Below, piece after piece: positions 1-7,377 of a stretch of DNA of 17,199 nt. This DNA comes from an uncultured Veillonella sp. Lineage in GTDB: Bacteria > Bacillota > Negativicutes > Veillonellales > Veillonellaceae. The notes under the pieces were generated by a model. It saw nothing but the letters and a program-made list of their open reading frames with translations. It was not told the origin of the DNA and did not search any database. Positions within the stretch are counted from its first letter, which is position 1; each line of letters opens with the position of its first letter. The DNA is taken from assembly GCA_900544365.1 (NCBI GenBank), contig UQVF01000043.1:1-17199 (forward strand). The letters run 5' to 3'. The translations under genes were made by a program, and so were the position numbers.

Positions 1-2
1 CT

Positions 3-3000
3 GTAACACCAAAAGAGGGTAAAGAACCTGTTACATTTGGTAATAGCTTGACAAATCCTAACGTGGTGAACACAACAGATGCTCCAAATAATGCGGTAGC
101 AGCACCAACACAATTAGGTAATGTAGCAAACGGTGCGAAAACATTTGCTCCAGTAGCAGCTGATGGTACAGAAGCAACAGATGCTAAACCAGCAGTGAAA
201 TTAGCTAACAATGGTAAATGGTATCCAGCAGATCAAGTAGAACCAAATGGTAAACCAAAAGAAAATGCAACACCAGTAGCTAACCCATTGGCACCTAAAA
301 ATGCAGATGGCGATGTTCTTGAAAAAGGCAACGACGGCAAATGGTATAAAGCAGCTGACTTAACAAATGGTAAACCGGCTGACAATGCGGCAGAACAAAC
401 ACCTGTGGCACGTCCAGCTAATGCTGAAAAATCTGGTTTAATCGACTTCACAAACTCTAACCCTAATAATGCAGCGACAGTAGGCGATTTACAAAACATG
501 GGATGGGTAGTATCTGCACAAGGTAATAACTACTCTGATCAAGTACGTAACGCAAATGAAGTGAAATTCGTAGGGGAAGGTACGGCGACTGTTACTGGTA
601 AAACAGATGAGAACGGTGTACGTACAATTACTGTAAAAGTAGATGACCAAGTATCTACAAACAATGCGGTAACGCCAGTAGTTTACACAGATAAAGATGG
701 TAACACTGTATATCCAATTAAGGATGATAAAGGTAATGTTACATACCATACAACTCCAGATGGAAAAGGCAAAGACGATAAAGTCGTTCCAAATGGTGAT
801 GTGAATACATCTATCAATGCTCCTAAAGATGAAAAGGGAAATAACCGTCCAGCATCCTTGGGCAATGTGAAAAACAACATTCCAAATGTAAACGATGGAA
901 CACAAGAAATTACAAACCCAGATGGCACTGTAATTGCAAAAACTCCAGATCAAGCGAATATTAACAAAGCTCCATTGACAGCAGCAGACGCGGCTAAATT
1001 GTCTAACCCTAAAACAGCAGACGGTGCGACAAATCCTAACTACATTGGCAACAATGCAGCTACAGTATCTGACGTATTGAATGCAGGTTGGAATTTACAA
1101 AACAATGGTGCAGCGAAAGACTTCGTGAAACCATTTGATACTGTAAACTTCGTGAACGGTACAAACACAACAGCTGTGGTAACAATAGCTGCAGATGGAA
1201 CAACAAGCGATGTAACATACAATGTAACAGGCTTGCCAATTACATACACAACAGCAGATGGAAAACCAGTATCTAAAGTAGGTGACAAGTTCTACACAGT
1301 TAACGAACAAGGTCAACCTATCACTGCCGATGGTAAACCAGCTGTAACAACAAATGCAGAAGGCAAACCGGTAACAAAAGATGGCACTGTGATTGAACCA
1401 ATCAATACAACAGAAAATCCATTACAATCTAACTTGGTAAATCCAAATGTAACAAACAACCAAACTACAACACCAACACAATTGGGCAATGTAGCAAACG
1501 GTGCAAATACATTTGCTCCAGTAGATAACAAAGTATTAGCTAATGACGGCAAATGGTACAATGCAACAGATGTAGCACCTAATGGAAAACCAAAAGATGG
1601 TGTAACTCCAGCAGACAAACCAAAGAATGTTGGCAAAGAAGGACTTATTGATTTTGAAAACTCTAAGCCAAACAATGCCGCTACTGTAGGCGACTTACAA
1701 AACTTAGGTTTCGTAGTATCCGCTAAAGATAACGGTTACACAGACCAAGTACGTAATGCGAATAAAGTAGAGTTTAAAGGTACAAATGGTGTGGAAGTAA
1801 CGGGTAAAACATTAGAAGATGGTACTCGTGAAATCACTGTAGGTTTAAAAGCCGGTAAAGTTACGAATGATGTAATTGTTACTAAAGAAGATGGTACTGA
1901 AACTCATGCTGTTCGTGGTGAAGATGGTAAAGTTTACCAAAAAGATCCTGTAACAGGCAAAGCGACTACTACAGAAATTCCAGTAGGACCTAAAGATACT
2001 GTTAAAAATGATGGAGATTCCTTCGTAAATGGTAATGCAGTAGCTACAGCGATTGAAAAATCTGGTTGGAACGTAGGTATTGGTTCCACTGATAAAGCTT
2101 TCAGTACAGAGGCAAAAGCATTTGAAAAAGTTAACCCTAATGATAATGTGAAATATGTAAATGGTGCTAATACAACGGTATCTATGGCAGTGGATGCAGC
2201 AGAAGATAAAGGTGGCACTACTGTTACCACAACATATGTGAAAGTAGATGTAAACCGTGACCTTAACATCGACAGTGTAACAACTGGTGGTCCAGCGAAA
2301 GATAAAGATGGTAACCCATTGAAATTAGTAGATGGAAAATACTATCCAGAAAATGCATTGGTACAAAATGGAAAAGCATACCCAGCAGGTACTACTTTCA
2401 TCGATGGTAAACCATATCCTGCAGGAGCTGTAAAAGATCCTAAGACAAATACTGTTGTAAAAGATGGTCAACCAGCTACAGAAGTAGAACCATTAGCAGC
2501 AACGCCAAAAGAGCAATTAGCAAATGGTAAAGATGGTGCTATGACTGTGAAAGATGCGCAAGGTAAAGATGGCGTATCTGCGACAGCAAAAGATGGCAAA
2601 GGTACATTGACATTGAATAATGCTGGTACTGATAAAGCTGGTAAAGATGCTTCTAAAGTAGATATTTCTACAGGAAAAGCTCCAGCTGATTTGAATGACA
2701 CACCGAAAGATGCAGTTCGTGCAAACGACGGTAAATGGTATGCTCCAGCAGATGTAACAGTAAAAACTGAAAATGGTAAAACTGTTGTTACACCAGTAGC
2801 GGGTAAATCCCCAATTGCAGATGCACCGACTATGGATCGTATCCAATACACAGGTATAGATGGTAAACTTCGTGACGTAGCGACTATGGATGACGGACTT
2901 CGTTTCCAAGGTGATGACGGCGAATCTATCAGCAAACCATTGAATTCTACCGTACAATTGACTGGTGGTAACCGTAGTGATACTGGTAAACCAGTAGCGA

Positions 3001-4244
3001 AAGAGGCTACAACAACAGGCAACATCGGTGTATTCAATACAGATGGTAAATTGTCCGTTCAATTAGCGAAAGACTTAGAAAAAATGAGCAGCGCTAACTT
3101 TGAAAGTAAAACTGATAATGCTGGTAACCCATTGAAAGTTGTGGATGGTAAATACTATCCTGAAAAGGCTGTAGTAAAAGAAGGTAAAGTATATCCTGAA
3201 GGTACTGTGATTATCGATAACAAACCATATCCAGCAGGCACTACAAAAGATGCAGCAGGTAAAGTGGTGAACAACGGTAAACCGGCGACAGAAGCAACAC
3301 CGATTAACCCAATCGATAAGACACAAGTACAAGAGGGTCCAACATCTAAATTGACTGGCACAGGATTGACTTTCAATACACCAACACCTAAGGATGAAAC
3401 TGGTAAGCCATTAGTGTTAGTGGATGGTAAATACTATAAAGCGGATAACCTTGAAAATGGTAAACCAAAAGCAGATGCAAAACCTGAACCAGTGAAACCG
3501 GCACAATCTACTGCATTTACTCCAGATGGATTGGTGGTAACTCCGGAAACGGCTAAAGTAAGAGATGCGAATGGCAACCCTATCATTGATAAAAATGGTA
3601 GAGAAGTAGTAGATCCTACGAAAGTAGTATCCTTCGGCTCTCCAACTATCGTAGTTGACCCTAACACAGGAAAACCAATGGTAGATGCGAATGGAAATCC
3701 TGTGATGAAATCTGGCATCTCTGCAGGTGGTCAAGTGATGGCAAATGTAGCACCAGGTGTTCTTGATACAGATGGGGTTAACGTATCCCAGTTGAAAGGT
3801 GTATCTAACATGGTGGTGAATGTAAATAACCGTATGAACCGTATGGGTGCACAAGCTGCGGCAATGGCTGGCTTACGTCACTTGCAATATGATCCATTAG
3901 AGCCTACAACAATCATGGCAGGTATTGGTACATACAAAGGTGAAGGTGCGTTAGCATTGGGTATCGCTCATTATAAAAATGAGTCCACATTATTCCATGC
4001 AGGTGCATCCATTGGCAGCCGTGGTGATGAATTGATGGCGAACGCAGGTGTGAGCTGGAAATTCGGCGCTCGTGCTGATGAAACAGCTGTGAAAGATACA
4101 TTCCGTCAAGGCCCTATCAGTGCATCTTATACATTACAAGACAAAGTATCTGCATTAGAAGCACAAAACCAAATGCAAAAAGATGAAATTAACACATTAA
4201 AAGCACAATTGGCAGAAGTACTTCAATACATTAAAAAAGGTTAA
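3..4244 (+). CDS. Trimeric autotransporter adhesin, C-terminal part (5' end outside window)
   Basis: The reading frame is open from the left edge, so the start codon is upstream; the TTG at 48 lies inside the gene. Residues below count that TTG as 1 (1398 residues to the stop). The passenger is built from repeated stalk/head modules with NNAATVGDLQNxGW-type motifs (Trp-ring-like domains of Hia-type adhesins) and seven DGK(W/Y)Y segments. A YadA-type neck (NVAPGVLDTDGVNVSQLK, about 1233-1250) leads into a short helix and a four-strand anchor ending near AGVSWKF (1333-1339), the part that forms a 12-strand trimeric pore in the outer membrane. Unusually, about 59 residues follow the last strand, ending in a heptad-repeat coiled coil (about 1366-1396). 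Known role of the family: surface adhesion, autoaggregation and biofilm. Family assignment is firm; the ligand is unknown. Confidence 0.95.
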   Translation, partial: VTPKEGKEPVTFGNSLTNPNVVNTTDAPNNAVAAPTQLGNVANGAKTFAPVAADGTEATDAKPAVKLANNGKWYPADQVEPNGKPKENATPVANPLAPKNADGDVLEKGNDGKWYKAADLTNGKPADNAAEQTPVARPANAEKSGLIDFTNSNPNNAATVGDLQNMGWVVSAQGNNYSDQVRNANEVKFVGEGTATVTGKTDENGVRTITVKVDDQVSTNNAVTPVVYTDKDGNTVYPIKDDKGNVTYHTTPDGKGKDDKVVPNGDVNTSINAPKDEKGNNRPASLGNVKNNIPNVNDGTQEITNPDGTVIAKTPDQANINKAPLTAADAAKLSNPKTADGATNPNYIGNNAATVSDVLNAGWNLQNNGAAKDFVKPFDTVNFVNGTNTTAVVTIAADGTTSDVTYNVTGLPITYTTADGKPVSKVGDKFYTVNEQGQPITADGKPAVTTNAEGKPVTKDGTVIEPINTTENPLQSNLVNPNVTNNQTTTPTQLGNVANGANTFAPVDNKVLANDGKWYNATDVAPNGKPKDGVTPADKPKNVGKEGLIDFENSKPNNAATVGDLQNLGFVVSAKDNGYTDQVRNANKVEFKGTNGVEVTGKTLEDGTREITVGLKAGKVTNDVIVTKEDGTETHAVRGEDGKVYQKDPVTGKATTTEIPVGPKDTVKNDGDSFVNGNAVATAIEKSGWNVGIGSTDKAFSTEAKAFEKVNPNDNVKYVNGANTTVSMAVDAAEDKGGTTVTTTYVKVDVNRDLNIDSVTTGGPAKDKDGNPLKLVDGKYYPENALVQNGKAYPAGTTFIDGKPYPAGAVKDPKTNTVVKDGQPATEVEPLAATPKEQLANGKDGAMTVKDAQGKDGVSATAKDGKGTLTLNNAGTDKAGKDASKVDISTGKAPADLNDTPKDAVRANDGKWYAPADVTVKTENGKTVVTPVAGKSPIADAPTMDRIQYTGIDGKLRDVATMDDGLRFQGDDGESISKPLNSTVQLTGGNRSDTGKPVAKEATTTGNIGVFNTDGKLSVQLAKDLEKMSSANFESKTDNAGNPLKVVDGKYYPEKAVVKEGKVYPEGTVIIDNKPYPAGTTKDAAGKVVNNGKPATEATPINPIDKTQVQEGPTSKLTGTGLTFNTPTPKDETGKPLVLVDGKYYKADNLENGKPKADAKPEPVKPAQSTAFTPDGLVVTPETAKVRDANGNPIIDKNGREVVDPTKVVSFGSPTIVVDPNTGKPMVDANGNPVMKSGISAGGQVMANVAPGVLDTDGVNVSQLKGVSNMVVNVNNRMNRMGAQAAAMAGLRHLQYDPLEPTTIMAGIGTYKGEGALALGIAHYKNESTLFHAGASIGSRGDELMANAGVSWKFGARADETAVKDTFRQGPISASYTLQDKVSALEAQNQMQKDEINTLKAQLAEVLQYIKKG
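45..648 (+). repeat. Adhesin internal module, copy 1
   Basis: This segment encodes a module that recurs at 1431-1848. Shared landmarks are TNPNV/VNPNV, PTQLGNVANGA, TFAPV, a DGKWY segment, GLIDF, NNAATVGDLQN and YxDQVRNANxVxF, then an ITV strand. Copy 1 carries two DGKWY segments where copy 2 has one, so the copies differ by an internal insertion or deletion. Boundaries are approximate. Confidence 0.75.
1431..1848 (+). repeat. Adhesin internal module, copy 2
   Basis: Second copy of the module at 45-648. The start of PTQLGNVANGA is offset by 1368 bp between copies, and the DNA remains closely similar around it (caccaacacaatt in both). It encodes one DGKWY segment, then GLIDF and NNAATVGDLQN. 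Such duplications are typical of stalk growth in this adhesin family. Confidence 0.75.
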
Positions 4245-4263
4245 TGGTTACATATTCCCTATA

Positions 4264-4303
4264 GGTAGAACCTGTGAAAGCGCTTGCTTTCACAGGGCCT
4301 ACC
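4264..4303 (+). terminator. Hairpin after the first adhesin gene
   Basis: An 11-bp perfect stem CCTGTGAAAGC (4271-4281) / GCTTTCACAGG (4286-4296) with a GCTT loop is extended by GGTAG/CTACC across a small internal loop. It begins 20 nt after the stop codon. No T-run follows, so it may be a transcript 3'-end or stabiliser rather than a classic intrinsic terminator. Confidence 0.55.
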
Positions 4304-4326
4304 ATGGATATTGAGTTGATTCGATA

Positions 4327-4355
4327 TTGTATAGGTAACTATATTGTTGTATAAT
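4327..4355 (+). promoter_or_regulatory. Promoter of first secreted paralogue
   Basis: TTGTAT (4327-4332), a 17-bp spacer and a perfect TATAAT (4350-4355) lie about 60 bp upstream of the GTG start at 4414. Spacing and -10 match sigma-70/sigma-A consensus. Confidence 0.7.
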
Positions 4356-4413
4356 AAAATGCAGATGTATGTAATTATAGAAGCAATATATATATTAGCT
4401 AGGAGATAGAAAC

Positions 4414-5109
4414 GTGAAAAAATTAGTATTAACAGCAGCGTTGTTAGCAACAGCAACGTCTGGCTTTGCAATGGGTGATGAATTATTTGATCAAAAGAAT
4501 CCTGCTCATTTGGTAACACCAGCAGTAGGTTATGAGATTCAAGTAACAACACCTGAAACAGTGCAAGCTTTAGAAGAATTGGGTCTTACATTAGAACGTG
4601 CTTATGAAGTGCACAATGATTTAGTGCAACGTCATGAGAAACAAGAGCCAATGTCAGATCGTAAACATCGTTTTGTAGAACATGATGTGAACCAAGATTT
4701 CTTAACAGTATTAGATCGTAACTTGACTAACCGTGTAGAGTTCTTCAAACGCGCTCATAACTGGAATGGAGATAACAAATACGAACATACTGCAAATTAT
4801 CAAGTATTCTTGAACAAACATAATGAAAAAGCTACAGAAGCAGTAAATGGTTATAGCAATAGCTATGGCTGGAATGTATTGCGTTCTGTTCGTCAAGATG
4901 CATTAGATAATGTAAAAACTGTATTCGACCAAAAAGGTGAAGAAACAAGAGCGGAAGACATTGTGAATGCAATGGTACAAGCAGCAACTAAAAATGCATT
5001 GACTGTGAACAATGAAGAACTTCGTTATTACATCAATGAATTAGTTTGGTACACTGCAAAACAAACAGCAAAAGAAACAAATAAAGAACTAGATCATGTC
5101 TTAAAATAA
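4414..5109 (+). CDS. Secreted protein of unknown function, paralogue 1
   Basis: A 231-aa protein with a signal peptide: MKK, a hydrophobic stretch to about residue 17, and a likely signal peptidase I site after SGFA (19). The start is GTG with AGGAG (4401-4405) 8 nt upstream. The mature protein looks largely helical and polar. Conserved blocks shared with the gene at 5269 are FFKRxHNWxGDN (110-121), SYxWxVLxxxRxDxLxNV (about 150-167) and EELRYYxNELVWY (201-213). I do not recognise the family and see no catalytic motif. It is probably periplasmic or surface-exposed, since no lipobox or membrane anchor is visible. It is monocistronic by layout, with its own promoter and a downstream hairpin. 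Its position after an adhesin gene is suggestive, but no functional link is shown. Confidence 0.85.
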   Translation: MKKLVLTAALLATATSGFAMGDELFDQKNPAHLVTPAVGYEIQVTTPETVQALEELGLTLERAYEVHNDLVQRHEKQEPMSDRKHRFVEHDVNQDFLTVLDRNLTNRVEFFKRAHNWNGDNKYEHTANYQVFLNKHNEKATEAVNGYSNSYGWNVLRSVRQDALDNVKTVFDQKGEETRAEDIVNAMVQAATKNALTVNNEELRYYINELVWYTAKQTAKETNKELDHVLK

Positions 5110-5121
5110 GAGGAACTAGTG

Positions 5122-5140
5122 TAAATCATGACATGATTTA
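5122..5140. promoter_or_regulatory. 19-bp perfect palindrome
   Basis: TAAATCATG-A-CATGATTTA is a perfect 9+1+9 inverted repeat 12 bp after the stop of the first paralogue. A 1-nt loop cannot form a good RNA hairpin, so a protein-binding site is more plausible than a terminator. It lies well upstream (about 65-80 bp) of the next gene's -10. Confidence 0.45.
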
Positions 5141-5144
5141 TGAT

Positions 5145-5188
5145 AAAGGAGCCATAACAGACCTGGAGGGGAATGTTATGGCTCCTTT
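5145..5188 (+). terminator. Strong hairpin between the secreted paralogues
   Basis: A 15-bp perfect stem (AAAGGAGCCATAACA 5145-5159 / TGTTATGGCTCCTTT 5174-5188) with a 14-nt loop. The arms begin with A's and end with T's, so it could act as a terminator on either strand. Its position 36 nt after a stop codon fits termination of the first paralogue. Confidence 0.75.
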
Positions 5189-5202
5189 AAATCTATAAGG
5201 TA

Positions 5203-5211
5203 TGATATAAT
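5203..5211 (+). promoter_or_regulatory. Extended -10 promoter of second secreted paralogue
   Basis: TG-A-TATAAT (5203-5211) is a perfect extended -10. No good -35 is visible 16-18 bp upstream. A second TATAAT at 5231-5236 lacks both a -35 and a correctly placed TG. The predicted leader is about 50 nt before the TTG start at 5269. Confidence 0.55.
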
Positions 5212-5268
5212 AAAAGATAGATTGAGTGAGTATAATATGATTCAGCTAGTTATATAGGAGATAGAATT

Positions 5269-6042
5269 TTGAAACGTTTAGTATTATCAACAGTTTTATT
5301 GTTAACAGTAGGCACAAGTTTTGGTATGAGTGAAGACATTTTCGCTCGTCAACATCCATCCGAGGTGAAGGAAGTGGCGAAGGGCTACCATATATTAGGA
5401 ATTATGCCAGAAACAGAAAAAGCCATTAATGGCTTAGTACGCACCATTGATGGAGTACAACCGGTGGAAGAGATGACGAGCACACCTATTCAAGGTATCA
5501 CATTAGAAGAATTGTCCCATGCTGTAAAAGGTCATGATTCTCTGACTCCTACTGCGGCAGTGTCACACATCACAGAAAAACCAACCCATCGCATTACAAT
5601 GGACGAATTGTTGACAGCTTTGCAGGAAAAAGGACAAGACAAAGCGACTGTCTATGATGGTGCCCAAGTGCTATCTATTTTAGATGCGAAACTAACAAAA
5701 CGTTTGCGCTTCTTTAAACGGATTCACAATTGGCATGGAGACAATCAACTAGATCGTTCCAACCGCAATAAAGAAGTGGCTGCGTTAGCTAGAAATGACA
5801 AAGCGGAAAAAGGTAGTTATGCGTGGTATGTGTTGAAAGACTTGCGCCACGATATCTTGACCAATGTAGCGGAAGTCATCCAAGTGAAAGGTAATCCGCT
5901 AACAGGTGAATACATTGCTTTAGCCATTGCAACTGCAGTAAATACTAATGCGAGACATGTGAAAAGCGAAGAGCTTCGCTATTACATGAATGAACTCGTG
6001 TGGTACGCTGTGACAGAGACGACGAAAGAACTCGGTAAATAA
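5269..6042 (+). CDS. Secreted protein of unknown function, paralogue 2
   Basis: A 257-aa paralogue of the preceding secreted protein. TTG is chosen as the start because AGGAG (5256-5260) sits 8 nt upstream and the encoded MKR plus hydrophobic stretch forms a signal peptide, likely cut after TSFG (19). Shared blocks are FFKRIHNWHGDN (148-159), SYAWYVLKDLRHDILTNV (183-200) and EELRYYMNELVWY (234-246). It has an additional segment (about 70-120) with an internal duplication of an ITxxELxxAxxxxG motif (ITLEELSHAVKG and ITMDELLTALQEKG). It is GC-richer in codon use than paralogue 1 and is followed after 24 nt by the DUF1653 gene, so it probably heads a three-gene operon. Function unknown. Confidence 0.85.
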   Translation: MKRLVLSTVLLLTVGTSFGMSEDIFARQHPSEVKEVAKGYHILGIMPETEKAINGLVRTIDGVQPVEEMTSTPIQGITLEELSHAVKGHDSLTPTAAVSHITEKPTHRITMDELLTALQEKGQDKATVYDGAQVLSILDAKLTKRLRFFKRIHNWHGDNQLDRSNRNKEVAALARNDKAEKGSYAWYVLKDLRHDILTNVAEVIQVKGNPLTGEYIALAIATAVNTNARHVKSEELRYYMNELVWYAVTETTKELGK

Positions 6043-6066
6043 TCGTTACCAGAAAGGACGATGACT

Positions 6067-6321
6067 ATGCAAGAGATTGTAGTAGGCGGTTTATATCGTC
6101 ATTTTAAAGGCATGTTATACTATGTCATTGACATTGCCATTCATTCCGAGACGAATGAGCCTCATGTGGTATACCAACAGCTTTACGGAGAGCGCAAAAC
6201 CTTTGTGCGCCCTTTGGTAATGTTCGCCAGCGAGGTGGACCATGAGAAATATCCGGATGTAGAGCAGAGAGATCGCTTTCAGTTGGTGAACGGTTGGGAT
6301 GAAGAGCAGCATTTGCGCTGA
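6067..6321 (+). CDS. DUF1653 family protein
   Basis: A small cytosolic protein of 84 aa. The pattern VGGLYRHFKGxxYYVIDIAIHSETxEPHVVYQQLYGERKTFVRPxxMF is the DUF1653 signature (GxYRHFKG, HSET, VVYxxLYG, VRP, MF), covering nearly the whole protein. The start is placed at ATG 6067 because AAAGGA (6053-6058) is 8 nt upstream; the in-frame ATG at 6061 would be only 2 nt from it. The family is widespread, has no established function, and often sits beside nucleotide- or phosphate-metabolism genes. It lies 24 nt after the secreted paralogue and 10 nt before the phosphatase gene, so co-transcription is likely. Confidence 0.9.
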   Translation: MQEIVVGGLYRHFKGMLYYVIDIAIHSETNEPHVVYQQLYGERKTFVRPLVMFASEVDHEKYPDVEQRDRFQLVNGWDEEQHLR

Positions 6322-6331
6322 GGAGGACCAG

Positions 6332-7117
6332 ATGGACAAGAAATATTTTTTCTTTGATATCGACAATACCCTAGCAGTCTGGCCGGATGGGGTGATTCCT
6401 GAAAGTGCCCAGTACTCTTTGGACTATTTGCAGGACAAAGGGCATCACGTGGCGCTTGCTACTGGTCGTTTACAAGCTGATGCGATGCGGTTTGCTAAGA
6501 TGGCAAAGACTCCGAACTTTGTGGCTGATGGGGGCTATAGCATTACAGAAGGTTATGAAGTGAGATGGATGCAGGGCATGGAGCGGGATCGTTGTGTGCA
6601 GTATCTTAACTATTTGACGAAACACAATGTGCCGTGGGGCGTGACCCACAAAAATGACTTCGTTCGTATTACTCCTTATGAAAGTGTTCTGGACTGGGAC
6701 GTGCAATGGGACATGATGAAAACACAAGTCGTCCCTGAATTAGTACCGAAGGATATTGAGCACTTTTACAAAGTCTATGCGTTCATCACGGAAGAAGAGG
6801 AACATCGCCGTGGTATCGTGCATATGACGAAGGATCTCATCCGCTATGGAGAGGGGTGCGTACTGTTTGAACCGATGGATAAGGCCTATGGGATTCGGAA
6901 AATGATCGATGGTTTTGGCGCATCCTACCAAGACGTCATCGTCTTCGGTGATGGCTATAACGACCTGTCCATGTTTAGACCAGATTGGCTGAATATTGCC
7001 ATGGGGAACGGCCGTGACGCACTGAAAGAAAAAGCTGACTACGTCACAGCATCTTGCCATGACGACGGAATTTATAAAGCATTGCAGCATTTTGGGTTTA
7101 TACCGAAGCAATATTAA
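6332..7117 (+). CDS. HAD-superfamily (Cof-type, subfamily IIB) phosphatase
   Basis: A 261-aa hydrolase of the HAD superfamily, about the usual length for Cof/YidA-type sugar or nucleotide phosphatases. All four motifs are visible: motif I FFDIDNT (nucleophile D9, acid/base D11), motif II ATGR (T44), motif III lysine in MDKAYG (K184), and motif IV GDGYNDLSMF (D207, D211) for Mg2+ binding. The large segment between motifs II and III is the C2-type cap. The start is ATG 6332, with AGGAGG (6321-6326) 5 nt upstream and overlapping the preceding stop; an in-frame ATG at 6299 lies inside the DUF1653 gene and lacks an SD. The substrate cannot be told from sequence. Last gene of the putative operon. 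Confidence 0.9.
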   Translation: MDKKYFFFDIDNTLAVWPDGVIPESAQYSLDYLQDKGHHVALATGRLQADAMRFAKMAKTPNFVADGGYSITEGYEVRWMQGMERDRCVQYLNYLTKHNVPWGVTHKNDFVRITPYESVLDWDVQWDMMKTQVVPELVPKDIEHFYKVYAFITEEEEHRRGIVHMTKDLIRYGEGCVLFEPMDKAYGIRKMIDGFGASYQDVIVFGDGYNDLSMFRPDWLNIAMGNGRDALKEKADYVTASCHDDGIYKALQHFGFIPKQY

Positions 7118-7125
7118 TCAATAGT

Positions 7126-7181
7126 GCCCTTTGTTGTAGGCTTCCCGACATAGGGGAAAGCTGAAGCATAGGGCTTTTTTT
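7126..7181 (+). terminator. Intrinsic terminator of the phosphatase operon
   Basis: GCCCTTTG (7126-7133) pairs with CATAGGGC (7167-7174, one mismatch), enclosing a second arm of AGGCTTCCC / GGGGAAAGCT, and is followed at once by seven T's (7175-7181). It starts 9 nt after the stop codon. Confidence 0.8.
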
Positions 7182-7270
7182 ATGGAAGGTGCTTATGAAA
7201 AAAGAGGTGCCGATATTGGTGGATGGAAAGGTAGCTTTCAGTTAGTAACGCTTAATTATGAATGAAGTAG

Positions 7271-7330
7271 ATACTATACTTTCACCATAACTATATGAAG
7301 CGGTTTGAACATCAAAATTAGTTATAGTAT
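7271..7330. promoter_or_regulatory. Inverted repeat flanking the pta -35
   Basis: ATACTATA (7271-7278) is the exact inverse complement of TATAGTAT (7323-7330), which overlaps the pta -10. A second pair, ATAACTA (7287-7293) and TAGTTAT (7319-7325), is nested inside. The sequences are AT-rich, so chance is possible, but the placement suits an operator. Confidence 0.3.
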
Positions 7331-7333
7331 AAT
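7305..7333 (+). promoter_or_regulatory. pta promoter
   Basis: TTGAAC (7305-7310), a 17-bp spacer and a perfect TATAAT (7328-7333), about 45 bp before the ATG. One of the best matches to sigma-A consensus in the window, fitting high expression of a central fermentation gene. Confidence 0.8.
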
Positions 7334-7377
7334 AAAGCGTAGATATATCGAAATGGGTCTTAAAAGGAGGACATACC

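Noticed and set aside
48..50. TTG as the start of the first adhesin
   Set aside because: The frame is open further upstream to the window edge, no SD precedes it, and no signal peptide follows. The gene is simply cut by the window.
489..953. Long minus-strand ORF opposite the first adhesin
   Set aside because: Shadow of repetitive, low-stop adhesin coding sequence; no SD or promoter, and codon composition follows the opposite strand.
6299..6331. N-terminal extension of the phosphatase from ATG 6299
   Set aside because: It lies inside the DUF1653 gene, lacks an SD and adds residues before motif I that the family does not have; ATG 6332 has AGGAGG in place.
7182..7265. 27-codon ORF after the phosphatase terminator
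   Set aside because: It starts right after the T-run with no SD and has no recognisable content.
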